64,000 nt of DNA from Pseudomonas ceruminis (GTDB taxonomy: Bacteria; Pseudomonadota; Gammaproteobacteria; Pseudomonadales; Pseudomonadaceae), in contig NZ_BQHW01000003.1 in the NCBI RefSeq assembly GCF_021602025.1, positions 186,001-250,000 on the forward strand, read 5' to 3'. The notes under the pieces are model-generated. The model worked only from the letters and a program-made list of their open reading frames with translations, made no database searches and was not told the origin of the DNA. Numbering within the stretch: the stretch's first letter is position 1; the number at the start of each line of letters is the position of its first letter. Below, piece after piece: positions 50,038 to 58,853 of the stretch. The translations under genes were made by a program, and so were the position numbers.

Positions 50038-51558
50038 TCAGTGCTGCGCGCTATCTACCGCGATGCTTTCGCCGCACACTTGCGCGTGCTTGAGGCTGCG
50101 ATCGGCGATGGCGTAATGGATCAGCCCGCCCAGACCTGCCCCGAAGAACCAGGAGAACTGCGACAGCGTATCGAACGCTGGGACCAGCGCCAACACGATG
50201 GCGATCAGCGAAGCCGGGATGAACGCTGCTACCGCGCGCAGGTTGACCCCGCCGCTGTAGTGATAGGCGGCTTCGGTGCTTTCGCTATACAGCTGCGGCA
50301 GGTTCACCCGGCTGCGGCGTATCAGGTAATAGTCGGTGACGATGATGCCGTACAGCGGGCCGAGCAGGGCGCCCAGGCCACCGAGGAAATACACGATCAC
50401 GGATGGGCTGTTGTACAGGTGCCAAGGCAGGATCACCACCGCTATACAGGCGCTGAGCAGGCCTGCGCGGCGGAAGTTCAGCAGCTTCGGAGCCAGGTTG
50501 GTGAGCACGTAGGCCGGGGCGACGAAGTTGGCCATGATGTTCACCGCCACGGTGACGATCAGGAAGGCCAGGCAGGCCAGCACCAGGCCGGCGGTGTTCG
50601 GGATGGCGGCGACGATTTCGGTTGGGCCCTGCACCAGCTTGCCGTCGATGCTGAACTGGGCACCGGCAAGCACCACGGCAATCAGCGCGAAGCCAAGCAT
50701 GTTCACCGGCAGGCCCCAGAAATTGCCCACGCTGATGGTACGCCGGTCCGGGCAGTTACGGGTGAAGTCGCAGAAGTTAAGGATCATGGTGCCATACAGT
50801 GACACCCACAACGCGGCGGCACCGAGCACCTTCAGCCACATCGTGGTGCCGGTCGGCGCGTTGCCGCTGGACCAGGCAATCGACAGGCCACTGCGCCAGT
50901 ACATCCAGCCTGCCAGGCCGGCGAAGGCGACCAGGATGATCGGCCCGGCGAAGGACTCGTAGCGGCGCACCATCTCCATGCCGTAGGCAAAGATCGCTAC
51001 CTGCACGCACCAGATGCCGAGGAAGGTGATCCAGCCCAGTGTCGACAGGCCGAGGATCGAATTCTGGTCGTAGGCCCTGAGTTCCGGAGCGATGGCGGTG
51101 AGCAGGACACGCAGCACCACCGAGGCGAGGTAGGTCTGAATACCGAACCAGGCGATGGCGATCACCGCGCGGATCAGTGCCGGTATCTGGGCACCATGGA
51201 TACCGAAGCTGATCCGGCACATGACCGGGTAGGGCAGGCCGGTTTTCTGACCCATGTAGCCGGACAGGTTCATCAGGCCATAGATCACCAGTGCGCCGAG
51301 CGCGAAGGCGGCGAGGATCTGCGCGCCGCTCATGCCCAGCGCGAACAGGCCGATGGCAAAGGAGTAGTTGGCGATGTTATGCACATCGTTGGTCCACAGC
51401 GCAAACAGGCTGTAGCGCCCCCAGGTGCGGTTGGCCGCGCGGGTCGGCGCAAGGTCGGCACTATAGAGTCGCGGGCTCAAGACCAACTGACTGGGCCCGG
51501 CTGTATCGGCGGGCAGAGCATCAAGCTGACCTACCTCGGAACGTGAAATCGACGCCAT
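50038..51558 (-). CDS. NCS1-family nucleobase/hydantoin:cation symporter
   Basis: A 506-aa membrane protein with about 12 helices. NCS1 hallmarks: NRTWGRYSLFALWTNDVHNIANYSFAIGLFALG at the start, MGQKTGLPYPVMCRISFGIHGAQIPALIRAVIAIAWFGIQTY, and LLGPLYGIIVTDYYLIRRSRVNLPQLY toward the end. Family substrates are uracil, allantoin, cytosine, or hydantoins. ATG 51558 follows GGAG; the frame extends to 51606 but that part overlaps a palindromic operator candidate. No catabolic enzymes are adjacent, so the substrate stays open. Confidence 0.9.
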   Translation of the reverse strand: MASISRSEVGQLDALPADTAGPSQLVLSPRLYSADLAPTRAANRTWGRYSLFALWTNDVHNIANYSFAIGLFALGMSGAQILAAFALGALVIYGLMNLSGYMGQKTGLPYPVMCRISFGIHGAQIPALIRAVIAIAWFGIQTYLASVVLRVLLTAIAPELRAYDQNSILGLSTLGWITFLGIWCVQVAIFAYGMEMVRRYESFAGPIILVAFAGLAGWMYWRSGLSIAWSSGNAPTGTTMWLKVLGAAALWVSLYGTMILNFCDFTRNCPDRRTISVGNFWGLPVNMLGFALIAVVLAGAQFSIDGKLVQGPTEIVAAIPNTAGLVLACLAFLIVTVAVNIMANFVAPAYVLTNLAPKLLNFRRAGLLSACIAVVILPWHLYNSPSVIVYFLGGLGALLGPLYGIIVTDYYLIRRSRVNLPQLYSESTEAAYHYSGGVNLRAVAAFIPASLIAIVLALVPAFDTLSQFSWFFGAGLGGLIHYAIADRSLKHAQVCGESIAVDSAQH

Positions 51559-51596
51559 CGGGACTCCAAGATGGTTGTGTACTTTTGTTGTTGGAG

Positions 51597-51606
51597 TTGT
51601 ATACAA
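51597..51606. promoter_or_regulatory. GntR-type operator candidate
   Basis: The perfect palindrome TTGTATACAA lies 39 bp upstream of the transporter start. GTATAC-centred palindromes of this kind are common FadR-subfamily GntR sites. No such regulator is encoded in the window. Confidence 0.4.
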
Positions 51607-51844
51607 ACAAGATTCGTACCAATTGGTCTTTTCCGCTAATCCGCGGTTGTACGGGCCTATCTACAGCGCTTCTACGGGCTTGGATGTGGGAATTTTGTGC
51701 ACATTTTCGTGCAAGGCTGTTACCACTCGCGCCAGGTGGGGGCGCTTTCTTGTTCCATCACATTGGGGGCGATGGGTTGAATGGGTGGCTTTGCGGGGAA
51801 CCTTGCGACTAATCTGGCGCCAGGGTTCTATGAGGGGCTATTCG

Positions 51845-52879
51845 ATGTTGCATGTACCGCTCGGACTGGGTCTATTACTTGCCACCGCCTTGGTCGACGC
51901 CGCTCCACTGCAGGTGCCTACCCCGGCCGCACTCAGAAGCCAGCTTGAAACGCTCAAGCCTGGCCAGTTTCTCTGGTACCCGCAGGTCTCGCCCGTGGGG
52001 CCGGTGACCGTAGTGGTCAGCCTCACCGAGCAACGTGCCTACGTCTATCGCAATGGCATTGCCATCGGCGTCAGCACTGTAAGCAGCGGTAAGGCAGGCC
52101 GGGAGACCCCTACCGGGGTATTCAGCATTCTGCAGAAGAAGGTCGAGCATAAATCCAGCCTCTACAACAGCGCACCGATGCCCTACATGGAGCGCCTGAC
52201 ATGGGACGGCATTGCCCTGCACGCTGGTTATCTGCCGGGCTACCCTGCCTCGCATGGTTGCGTTCGCCTGCCGCTGGATTTTGCCAGGAAGCTGTATGAG
52301 GTCACCGGTTTCAGTTCGACCACAGTCATCGTTTCCGATACCCACAGTGCACCGGTGGAGGTCTACCACCCCGGCGTACTGGCGCCTACTGTCAGCGATG
52401 GCAAGGCTCAAGGCCCGCTGGTGTTGAACAACCAGCAGTTCTGGAACGATCCAGACCCGGCGGCAGGGCCACTGTCGATCCTGATCAGCCGCGCCGACAG
52501 GCGTGCCTATGTGTTCCGCGGTGGCCAGATGATTGGCTCGGCGCCGGCACTTTCGCTCGAAAGCAGCCAGCACCGCAGTGGAATGGCGGTGTATTCGCTG
52601 CTGCAAAAGCCATCCACCCTTGCACTCGAAGGCGGGCTACCCTTGCGTTGGTCGGTGGTGGGCCTGAGCAACCCGGAATACGGCAATACCCCCTATGAAC
52701 AATTGGGGCAACTGAACATCAACCCTGAGTTCCGCCGTCATTTGCGCGCGGCGATGGACGTCGGCACGATGCTGGTGATCACCGATTGGGCGTCTACCCG
52801 CGATACCCGCAGCGAAGGAAAATTCACGGTGATCAGCACCGAAGGCAGTGAAGACGTTAAACCATTGGTCAAGAAGTGA
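51845..52879 (+). CDS. L,D-transpeptidase (YkuD domain), exported
   Basis: A 344-aa protein with signal peptide MLHVPLGLGLLLATALVDA. The YkuD catalytic domain has TPTGVFSILQKKVEHKS, LHAGYLPGYPASHGCVRLP with catalytic Cys at about residue 139, and DFARKLYEVTG. A second C-terminal half (ISRADRRAYVFRGGQMIGSAP onward) looks like a repeat of the N-terminal strand portion without its own Cys. The family cross-links peptidoglycan or attaches lipoproteins. ATG 51845 has GAGGGG seven bases upstream; ATG 51830 is an alternative. Confidence 0.88.
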   Translation: MLHVPLGLGLLLATALVDAAPLQVPTPAALRSQLETLKPGQFLWYPQVSPVGPVTVVVSLTEQRAYVYRNGIAIGVSTVSSGKAGRETPTGVFSILQKKVEHKSSLYNSAPMPYMERLTWDGIALHAGYLPGYPASHGCVRLPLDFARKLYEVTGFSSTTVIVSDTHSAPVEVYHPGVLAPTVSDGKAQGPLVLNNQQFWNDPDPAAGPLSILISRADRRAYVFRGGQMIGSAPALSLESSQHRSGMAVYSLLQKPSTLALEGGLPLRWSVVGLSNPEYGNTPYEQLGQLNINPEFRRHLRAAMDVGTMLVITDWASTRDTRSEGKFTVISTEGSEDVKPLVKK

Positions 52880-52962
52880 TCGGCAATTCTGAACAAATCA
52901 AGCAAAGTAGCCGCTTTTGGCTGCAAAGAAGGCAAGAAAAGACTGGTTCAGAAGGGTAATCC

Positions 52963-53679
52963 ATGTCGATGTTCAAACCATTGCGGGGCGCCGTCCGGCT
53001 CTCTGTGGCCAGTATTGGCCTGTTTTTCCTGACCGCGTGGCATACCGCCCACGCACAACCGCTGCCTAGCGCCGCCGAGCTGCAGCAGTTGGCACCCAAT
53101 GCCAGCCTGTCGACCTTGGCACTGGCACTGACTGCCTATACGTGTGCCAGCCACAACGACGCGGCCAAGTTGCTGACGGTGATCGATTATTCCAAGGCCT
53201 CGCGTGACAAACGCCTGTGGGTGTTCGACCTGCGCGCCAGGAAGCTGTTGTTCGAAGAGTGGGTCGCCCATGGCAAGAACAGCGGCGCTGATGTGCCGAC
53301 CACGTTCTCCAACGCGCCGAACAGCTACCAATCCTCCATCGGCCTGTATGAGACGGGGCAGACCTACAGCGGTAAGCACGGCCGCTCGCTTCGCCTGCAG
53401 GGGCTGGAGCCGGGGTTCAACGACAACAGCATGTCGCGGGCGATTGTCATGCATGCCGCAGCGTATGCCGACCCCAAGGTCGTTCCGGGTCTCGGTCGCC
53501 TGGGGCGTAGTCAGGGGTGCCCTGCCGTTCGGCCGGCGATTGCCGGCAAACTGATCGAGACGCTGCAACGCGGGAGCTATGTATTTGCCTATTACCCGCA
53601 GCAGGATTGGCTGAAGTCATCGCGCTTTCTCAATGCCCAACGCTGTCCGCTGGCGGATCAATCGATCGCCAGCAAATAA
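52963..53679 (+). CDS. Murein L,D-transpeptidase catalytic-domain family protein (YkuD_2)
   Basis: A 238-aa exported protein (signal ending TAHA-QP). It has VIDYSKASRDKRLWVFDLRARKLLFEEWVAHGKNSG, the SSIGLYETGQTYSGKHGRSLRLQGLEPGFND block and GRSQGCPAVRP with the catalytic Cys at about residue 186, which are the marks of the second L,D-transpeptidase-like family. It follows the YkuD gene by 83 bp, so two different murein transpeptidase types lie in tandem. No transmembrane anchor besides the signal. Confidence 0.88.
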   Translation: MSMFKPLRGAVRLSVASIGLFFLTAWHTAHAQPLPSAAELQQLAPNASLSTLALALTAYTCASHNDAAKLLTVIDYSKASRDKRLWVFDLRARKLLFEEWVAHGKNSGADVPTTFSNAPNSYQSSIGLYETGQTYSGKHGRSLRLQGLEPGFNDNSMSRAIVMHAAAYADPKVVPGLGRLGRSQGCPAVRPAIAGKLIETLQRGSYVFAYYPQQDWLKSSRFLNAQRCPLADQSIASK

Positions 53680-53706
53680 GGGCTTGGATCCCTGGCCTCA
53701 GTTCGA

Positions 53707-54420
53707 TCAGGCGGTTCCCTTGGCCTGCTGTTCCAGGTGCACCTGCAGCGTCGGGTCGATTTGCAGTGCGACGGCCAGTTCGTCAAGGTAGGCCCGCTCT
53801 GCGGCCTGCTGGTCATCCACCAGCATCACGCTGGCCAGGTACATTTCTGCGGCCATGGCCGGGTCCTGGGCCGACTGTGCCACCTCGGCAGCATTGAGTG
53901 GCTTGCTGACTTCTTCATCCAGCCATTGCTGGAGTTGCGGGTCGCTGGTTTGTCGTTTGATTTCAGCGTAGATCAGCAGTTCTTCTTGTTTGTCGATGCG
54001 ACCGTCAGCCTTGGCTGCCGCGATCAGTGCGCGCAAGACAGCATGGCTGTGCCCCTCGGCCTGTGCGCCGGACAACTGATCGACTGTGTGCAAGGCCTGC
54101 TGCGGTGCTGCTGCCTGGCTGCGCTGCCAGCGTTGATAGGCCTGGAACGCCATCATGCCCAACGATGCCAAGGCCGCATAGTTAGCCCCGCCAGCGGAGC
54201 GCGCCTGGGTAGTGCCGCCCACGCTGCTGCCACCACCACCCAAAAGGCTGCCCAGTAGACCACCCAGTCCACCACCGCCACCCGTTGCTTTTGCGCCGCC
54301 AAGCAGCCCGCCCAGCAAGCCGCCCAGGCCGTCTTGCGGTGACACGCCACTGCTTCCTTTTTGCGCCTGCGAGCTCTGTCCGGCCCGAAGTAACTGTTCG
54401 AGTAGATCGCTGGTGTTCAT
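53707..54420 (-). CDS. DUF533 (YebE-like) inner-membrane protein
   Basis: A 237-aa protein with a long glycine/leucine-rich low-complexity N-terminal half (GGLLGGLLGGAKATGGGGGLGG and similar) and a C-terminal DUF533/TerB-like helical domain: ALIAAAKADGRIDKQEELLIYAEIK, MAAEMYLASVMLVDDQQAAERAYLDELAVAL. ATG 54420 follows GGTGAGG. The TerB-like fold is linked to envelope stress in enterobacteria; function here is unknown. The G-rich repeat is coding, not a DNA repeat element. Confidence 0.85.
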   Translation of the reverse strand: MNTSDLLEQLLRAGQSSQAQKGSSGVSPQDGLGGLLGGLLGGAKATGGGGGLGGLLGSLLGGGGSSVGGTTQARSAGGANYAALASLGMMAFQAYQRWQRSQAAAPQQALHTVDQLSGAQAEGHSHAVLRALIAAAKADGRIDKQEELLIYAEIKRQTSDPQLQQWLDEEVSKPLNAAEVAQSAQDPAMAAEMYLASVMLVDDQQAAERAYLDELAVALQIDPTLQVHLEQQAKGTA

Positions 54421-54627
54421 GGCCTCACCCTCGGGCGGTAGTCGTTGTCCAGACAAGCAACGATAGCCCGCTCAAGGCCAATCGCCATGACCGTCTGGCC
54501 GAGAGGCGAGCTGTGGCAGTGGGGCGTCTTCATGGTCCAATGGCAAGTGACATGACGGGATTGAGCGGTGCATACCCGACTGATAGCATATGGCTATCAA
54601 TCGCAATGCTCATTCAGAAGGGAATCC

Positions 54628-55296
54628 ATGTCAAAGAAAGCTCTTGCTGCAGTGCTGGCCGCCACTGGGATGTTGACCGGCATGCAGAATGCGATGGGTG
54701 AAGACAACCTGTTCAAAAAGTATGCTTATGATACACCGATTGCCAAATACACCGAGGCAGCAGGCTACTACGATTGTTCAAGTGAAATAGGGGTCACCGC
54801 ACGATGCCTGGACGATGTGGATTTTCTGGATCAGAAGTTCATAGCGGCCCTGGTTTTCAGTGGTGACAAACTGAGGTTGGTTTCGCTATTTGCACCCTAT
54901 GAGCGTGACCTGTACGGTCGCGCCATTGGCGCTCTTACAAAAACATTTACTCTGGTGTCGCTGACTGACGGAAAATCCGTGCTGGATCTCGTTGAGCTCG
55001 CGCGTAAATCAAAAAACGAGGATGAATACACAGCCAAACTCTCGAACTACGAGAGTGTTGCGTTGACCGCCAACGATTTGACCTACTCCTTTGTTGAAGG
55101 GCTCACCCCGGCCGACGCCCAGGGGGCCGCCAACGTCCATAGTTTGATGAATTCAGCGCCCGCCAACATCAGGGGCGCTGATTTGATCATCTCTGGCGAG
55201 GGTGATGAATCCAGCATCATCATTAAGTTTTCTTTCCCGAAACTGGATAAAAACAAGCTCGTTCAGCAAGTCAAGAAACCAGTCGAGTCGTTCTAA
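54628..55296 (+). CDS. Exported protein of unknown function, 222 aa
   Basis: I do not recognise the family. Signal peptide MSKKALAAVLAATGMLTGMQNAMG precedes a mature part with two cysteines close together (YYDCSSEIGVTARCLDD), suggesting a disulfide, then LVSLFAPYERDLYGRAIGALTKTFTLVSL and a C-terminal KFSFPKLDKNKLVQQVKKPVESF. It follows GAAGGG, is monocistronic and somewhat AT-richer than neighbours, and ends 22 bp before a clear terminator. Confidence 0.75.
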   Translation: MSKKALAAVLAATGMLTGMQNAMGEDNLFKKYAYDTPIAKYTEAAGYYDCSSEIGVTARCLDDVDFLDQKFIAALVFSGDKLRLVSLFAPYERDLYGRAIGALTKTFTLVSLTDGKSVLDLVELARKSKNEDEYTAKLSNYESVALTANDLTYSFVEGLTPADAQGAANVHSLMNSAPANIRGADLIISGEGDESSIIIKFSFPKLDKNKLVQQVKKPVESF

Positions 55297-55318
55297 TCTC
55301 GTGCTTCCATTTGTGTTG

Positions 55319-55345
55319 AGCCCCGCGATAGCGGGGCTTCTGGTT
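55319..55345 (+). terminator. Rho-independent terminator
   Basis: AGCCCCGC-GATA-GCGGGGCT forms an 8-bp stem with a tetraloop, followed by TTCTGGTTT. It lies 22 bp after the stop of the exported-protein gene. Confidence 0.85.
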
Positions 55346-55587
55346 TCGGAGCGCTGCATCCTGACACCAGCATTTCGAGTGGCCAGGGCAACTGAATCGC
55401 GTCGGATTTGATAACGGCGAATGACTACTATTGGCCGAAAGTAGCCTTTGCGACGGGCAGCTCAGGGTCGAGAGCTGACGTTCACGACCGGCTGATATCA
55501 ATCCTGGCCGGACCCCCCGCTGCCTCTTACGTCGACAACGACGACCTACCAGAGCAGTGGCTGACAGCCAGGCTGTCTTAGCATCAT

Positions 55588-56187
55588 TTAGTCTGAAGCC
55601 CGCCCATCATTTGCCCGGCGTTCCAGCTTCGCGTGATCCGATTGGGTGAAGAGCGTTCGGCCAAAACGGGTGAGCGCAAGCGGCTCACTGTTCTCTTCAA
55701 TGACACGCTGGCTTCCAGCCTCTGGGGTGAAGCCACGCTTGGTGTAAAAGTGCCTGGCGCGCTCGTTGCCGTCGAGCACCCAGGCGCTGACGTGCTGATA
55801 ACCATCGTCCCTCATAACCTGCTGTGCCTCTGTCCACAACACGGTGCCAATGCCACACGCCCAGAAAGCCGGGTCTAGGTAGATCGCCATCAGTTCGGCG
55901 GTTGATGCAGCAGCATCCTCATCGCGGCTAGCACCAAAGGAAACCCAGCCAACCACCTGCCTATTCAATTCGGCTACGCGAATGCAAGGACTACCAGCCT
56001 CGATCGCGTGGGTCAGGAATGCGACACGACGTTCGACACTGGCGCTCAGGGCGTTCAGGTAATGTGCCGACAATAGCCCGTTGTAGGCGCTTTGCCAGCT
56101 GCGGACATGGAGTGTGGCGATGGCTGCGGCATCACTGCTGAGGGGCTTGCGAACAAGGAGTTCGTTTAACGGCCGGACGTAACCCAT
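55588..56187 (-). CDS. GNAT-family N-acetyltransferase
   Basis: A 199-aa acetyltransferase. It starts MGYVRPLNELLVRKPLSS, with the N-terminal IATLHVRSWQSAYNGLLSAHYL common to this subgroup. The acetyl-CoA loop is in AELMAIYLDPAFWACGIGTVLWTEA, and the C-terminal VSAWVLDGNERARHFYTKRGF is typical. The loop's usual Arg/Gln is Cys here (WACGIG). ATG 56187 has AAGG upstream; the frame is open to 56337 but without family similarity there. Substrate unknown. Confidence 0.88.
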   Translation of the reverse strand: MGYVRPLNELLVRKPLSSDAAAIATLHVRSWQSAYNGLLSAHYLNALSASVERRVAFLTHAIEAGSPCIRVAELNRQVVGWVSFGASRDEDAAASTAELMAIYLDPAFWACGIGTVLWTEAQQVMRDDGYQHVSAWVLDGNERARHFYTKRGFTPEAGSQRVIEENSEPLALTRFGRTLFTQSDHAKLERRANDGRASD

Positions 56188-56495
56188 GAGATCAGACCTT
56201 GAAGTGGCATGCAGTACGATAATTGCACGGGCCATGCCAGCGAGGATCCAACGGTAAACTGGCGCCTTTAAGGCCAACCGCAAGGCTCCCCCGTGCGCCG
56301 CATCGGCGCAAACTGCTGGGGCGGTGTCCGTAGACAAACAGCCACGGCGCTCGCCCGACAGGGTTGAGCAATGCTTGCCTAGGGCGATGAGCGCTATCCC
56401 AGAGAGGTCAAAAACTTGAATCTGCTAACTACAGGGATGAAATCTAGTGTGGCACTCTCCAGCATGGTCAGCCCCTACAGAGGATGGTTACGTTC
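56188..56495. other. Intergenic region before the amine oxidase gene, no gene seen
   Basis: A 308-bp gap between divergent genes. An open frame runs into it from the acetyltransferase but has no family similarity. No clear promoter or repeat was found. It does not encode the missing N-terminal part of a conventional amine oxidase on either strand. Confidence 0.4.
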
Positions 56496-57770
56496 ATGAG
56501 CAAGCCAAGTGCCGACTCGGACGCTTCTATGCATCGCCCTACTGCCTGGCACGTTACCCATTGGAGCCAGGATGCTTTCTGTCGGGGCGCATACAGTGCT
56601 CTTCTGCCCGGCGGCAGCGTGGAGCATCGCCGCGCGTTGGGTGAATGCCTCAGTGGGCGGCTAGTGATTGCTGGCGAGGCGTGTAACCCGCACGCGCCTG
56701 CAATGGCTCACGGTGCTTGGGATGACGGCGTTCGCGCGGCAGACCTTGCGACCCAAAACGGCGCCCATCGGGTCATAGTTATCGGTGCGGGATGTGCCGG
56801 TCTGGCAGCTGCCCGTCATCTGCGCGCCCACGGTGTCGATTGTGCCGTAATCGAAGCACGGGACCGCATCGGCGGCCGCACCTTTAGCGTGCAACTGGGC
56901 TCAGTGACCGTAGACGTCGGCGCAGCTTGGTTGCAGCAGTTCGCCGACAACGCCCTGGCCCGGGAGGCAGAGCGTCTTGGGGGTCGCGTCGAGGCAACCG
57001 ACTTCAGTCAACCGCTTTGCGCTGCCAGTGATGGGCCGATCCATGGCATCGACGAGGCTTGGCAGGCATTGCGTCAAGGCGTCGAGCGCAGTACCCCACT
57101 GGCCGAAGGTGTAGCACGCTACTTGGCTGGTTTGGAACCTGACCAGGCGCGGATAGCGAGGTATGCCATCGATGCCAACCTGATCAGCGAGGCCTGTCTT
57201 GCGCTCGATGAGCTTTCGGTGGCGTCTCTGGATGAAGAAGGCGTCGGCAATGATGATCACTTCTTACCCGGCGGATACAGCCAGCTCATCGAGCATCTGG
57301 CCGACGGCATAGATATTCGCTTGGGCCAGCCCGTCGCGCAGATTGACTGGAGAGGCAGTGAGCTGTGTATCAACGCAGAGCGGGGCGACTTCTGCATCTG
57401 CACCGTACCGCTGGGTGTACTCAAACTGCTGGAATTCGTTCCGCAGCTGCCTCAGCGCCAGCAGGAGGCGTTGGCTCACCTTGGATTGGGCAAGCTCGAG
57501 AAGGTCGTACTTCAGTTCGATCAGCGCTGGTGGCCGCGCTCGCCTACGGGTTATTTGCGCTGGTACGACACCCCAGCCAACTGGATCGAATGGCTAGACC
57601 TGACGGATGCGGTTGGCAAACCCACTGTTGTCGGGCTCATCGCAGCGGATGCTGTGGAGCGCCAGTTTGCCAGCCGCAGTGACGAAGAAATTGCGTTGGC
57701 CGCGCGGGACGCTTTGAAGGCTTGGGCCTGGGCCGTAGACCATTGCGGCTGGCGATCTCGCCGAGCGTAG
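56496..57770 (+). CDS. Flavin amine oxidase, apparently circularly permuted
   Basis: A 424-aa FAD-dependent amine oxidase in an unusual order. The FAD-binding Rossmann motif GAGCAGL is at about residues 97-103 with EARDRIGGRT at 120-129, instead of near the N-terminus. Residues 17-85 (THWSQDAFCRGAYSALLPGG, then GRLVIAGEACNPHAPAMAHGAWDDGVRAA) match what is normally the C-terminal FAD-closing segment of monoamine oxidases. The actual C-terminus stops at DEEIALAARDALKAWAWA plus about 11 residues, where that segment would usually follow. All parts are thus present once, in rotated order. ATG 56496 is chosen; ATG 56484 is in frame upstream. Substrate unknown. Confidence 0.8.
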   Translation: MSKPSADSDASMHRPTAWHVTHWSQDAFCRGAYSALLPGGSVEHRRALGECLSGRLVIAGEACNPHAPAMAHGAWDDGVRAADLATQNGAHRVIVIGAGCAGLAAARHLRAHGVDCAVIEARDRIGGRTFSVQLGSVTVDVGAAWLQQFADNALAREAERLGGRVEATDFSQPLCAASDGPIHGIDEAWQALRQGVERSTPLAEGVARYLAGLEPDQARIARYAIDANLISEACLALDELSVASLDEEGVGNDDHFLPGGYSQLIEHLADGIDIRLGQPVAQIDWRGSELCINAERGDFCICTVPLGVLKLLEFVPQLPQRQQEALAHLGLGKLEKVVLQFDQRWWPRSPTGYLRWYDTPANWIEWLDLTDAVGKPTVVGLIAADAVERQFASRSDEEIALAARDALKAWAWAVDHCGWRSRRA

Positions 57771-57792
57771 TCTGGCTGCTTAAATAAGCATA

Positions 57793-57807
57793 TTAGGTTA
57801 TTCCTAA
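57793..57807. promoter_or_regulatory. Inverted repeat in the promoter region of the binding-protein genes
   Basis: TTAGG-TTATT-CCTAA lies 70 bp before the first binding-protein start in an AT-rich stretch. A T-N11-A-type core of this size suits a LysR-type regulator such as CysB or the one encoded at 59826. Confidence 0.4.
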
Positions 57808-57876
57808 AATCACTTTTATTTATTTCTGACATGCCGCTACATTCGCTGCTCCCCAAGGACTTAACAGGAGCAGCGG

Positions 57877-58839
57877 ATGTCCATACGGTCCCGTTTGTTG
57901 ATTGTCATCGCCACCACCTTGCTGGCGAGCCAGGCGTTCGCCGCCGAACGCCTGACCCTGCGCATAGGCGACCAGAAGGGCAACATGCGTGCTCAGCTGG
58001 AGGCGGCCGACGGCCTGCGCGACCTGCCTTACGACATCCGCTGGGCGGAGTTTCCGGCTGCTGCGCCGTTGGCCGAAGCGCTCAACGCCGGTGCGATCGA
58101 TGCCGGTATCATCGGCGACGCTCCGCTGCTGTTCGTGCTGGCCTCCGGTGCGCCGGTCAAGGCAATTGCCGTGGACAAGTCCGACCCCTACGGCACCGCC
58201 TTGCTGGTACGCCCCGATGCAGCGCTGCACAGTGCCGCCGACCTCAAAGGCAAGCGCATTGCCACCGGCCGGGGGTCGATCGGCCATCACCTGGCACTGA
58301 AGGCGCTGGCCCAGGCCGGCCTGTCGGAGAAGGACGTGGACTTTCGTTTCCTCGGCCCGGTCGATGCCAAGATCGCCCTGGCCAATGGCTCGGTGGATGC
58401 CTGGTCCACCTGGGAGCCCTACACCGCGTTGGCTGAGCTGAGCGGGCAGGGCAGGGTGCTGGTCAATGGTCGTGGCCTTTCCAGCGGTAACAGTTTCCTG
58501 GCTGCCACCGACAAGGCGCTGGACGACCCAGCGCGCCGCGCCGCGCTGCAGGACTACCTGGCACGGCTGAGCAATGCCCAGGTCTGGGCCTATCAGCACC
58601 TGGACGGCTACTCGAAAACCCTCGCCGCCATCATCGGCTTCCCCGAGGACGCGGCCCGCCTGCAGTTCGAGCGGCGTCAGCTGCATTGGCACGCCATCGA
58701 TGCCAAGACCATCAGCGAGCAGCAGGACACCGCCGACTTCTACCACACCCACGGGCTGATGAATCAGCGCCTGGACGTGGCGCCCACCTTTGCCACTGGC
58801 TTTACCGTGCCCGCTACCAGCGCGTTGGCCCAACATTGA
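57877..58839 (+). CDS. SsuA-like ABC importer binding protein
   Basis: A 320-aa solute-binding protein with signal peptide ending QAFA-AE. It has LRIGDQKGNMRAQLEAADGL, AEFPAAAPLAEALNAGAIDAGIIGDAPLLFVLASGAPVKAIA, DLKGKRIATGRGSIGHHLALKALAQAGL and VDAWSTWEPYTALAE, the pattern of aliphatic sulfonate/nitrate/taurine binding proteins. ATG follows AGGAG. It is 14 bp from the next, paralogous gene. No cognate permease or ATPase is adjacent. Confidence 0.88.
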   Translation: MSIRSRLLIVIATTLLASQAFAAERLTLRIGDQKGNMRAQLEAADGLRDLPYDIRWAEFPAAAPLAEALNAGAIDAGIIGDAPLLFVLASGAPVKAIAVDKSDPYGTALLVRPDAALHSAADLKGKRIATGRGSIGHHLALKALAQAGLSEKDVDFRFLGPVDAKIALANGSVDAWSTWEPYTALAELSGQGRVLVNGRGLSSGNSFLAATDKALDDPARRAALQDYLARLSNAQVWAYQHLDGYSKTLAAIIGFPEDAARLQFERRQLHWHAIDAKTISEQQDTADFYHTHGLMNQRLDVAPTFATGFTVPATSALAQH

Positions 58840-58853
58840 TCCGGAGACCCCCT

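Noticed and set aside
51575-51844. Longer start for the L,D-transpeptidase
   Set aside because: It would bury the signal peptide more than 80 residues inside; ATG 51845 has GAGGGG upstream and places the signal at the N-terminus.
54130-54420. Glycine-codon-rich repeats as a tandem DNA repeat
   Set aside because: The repeats are irregular, in frame and part of the low-complexity N-terminal half of the DUF533 protein.
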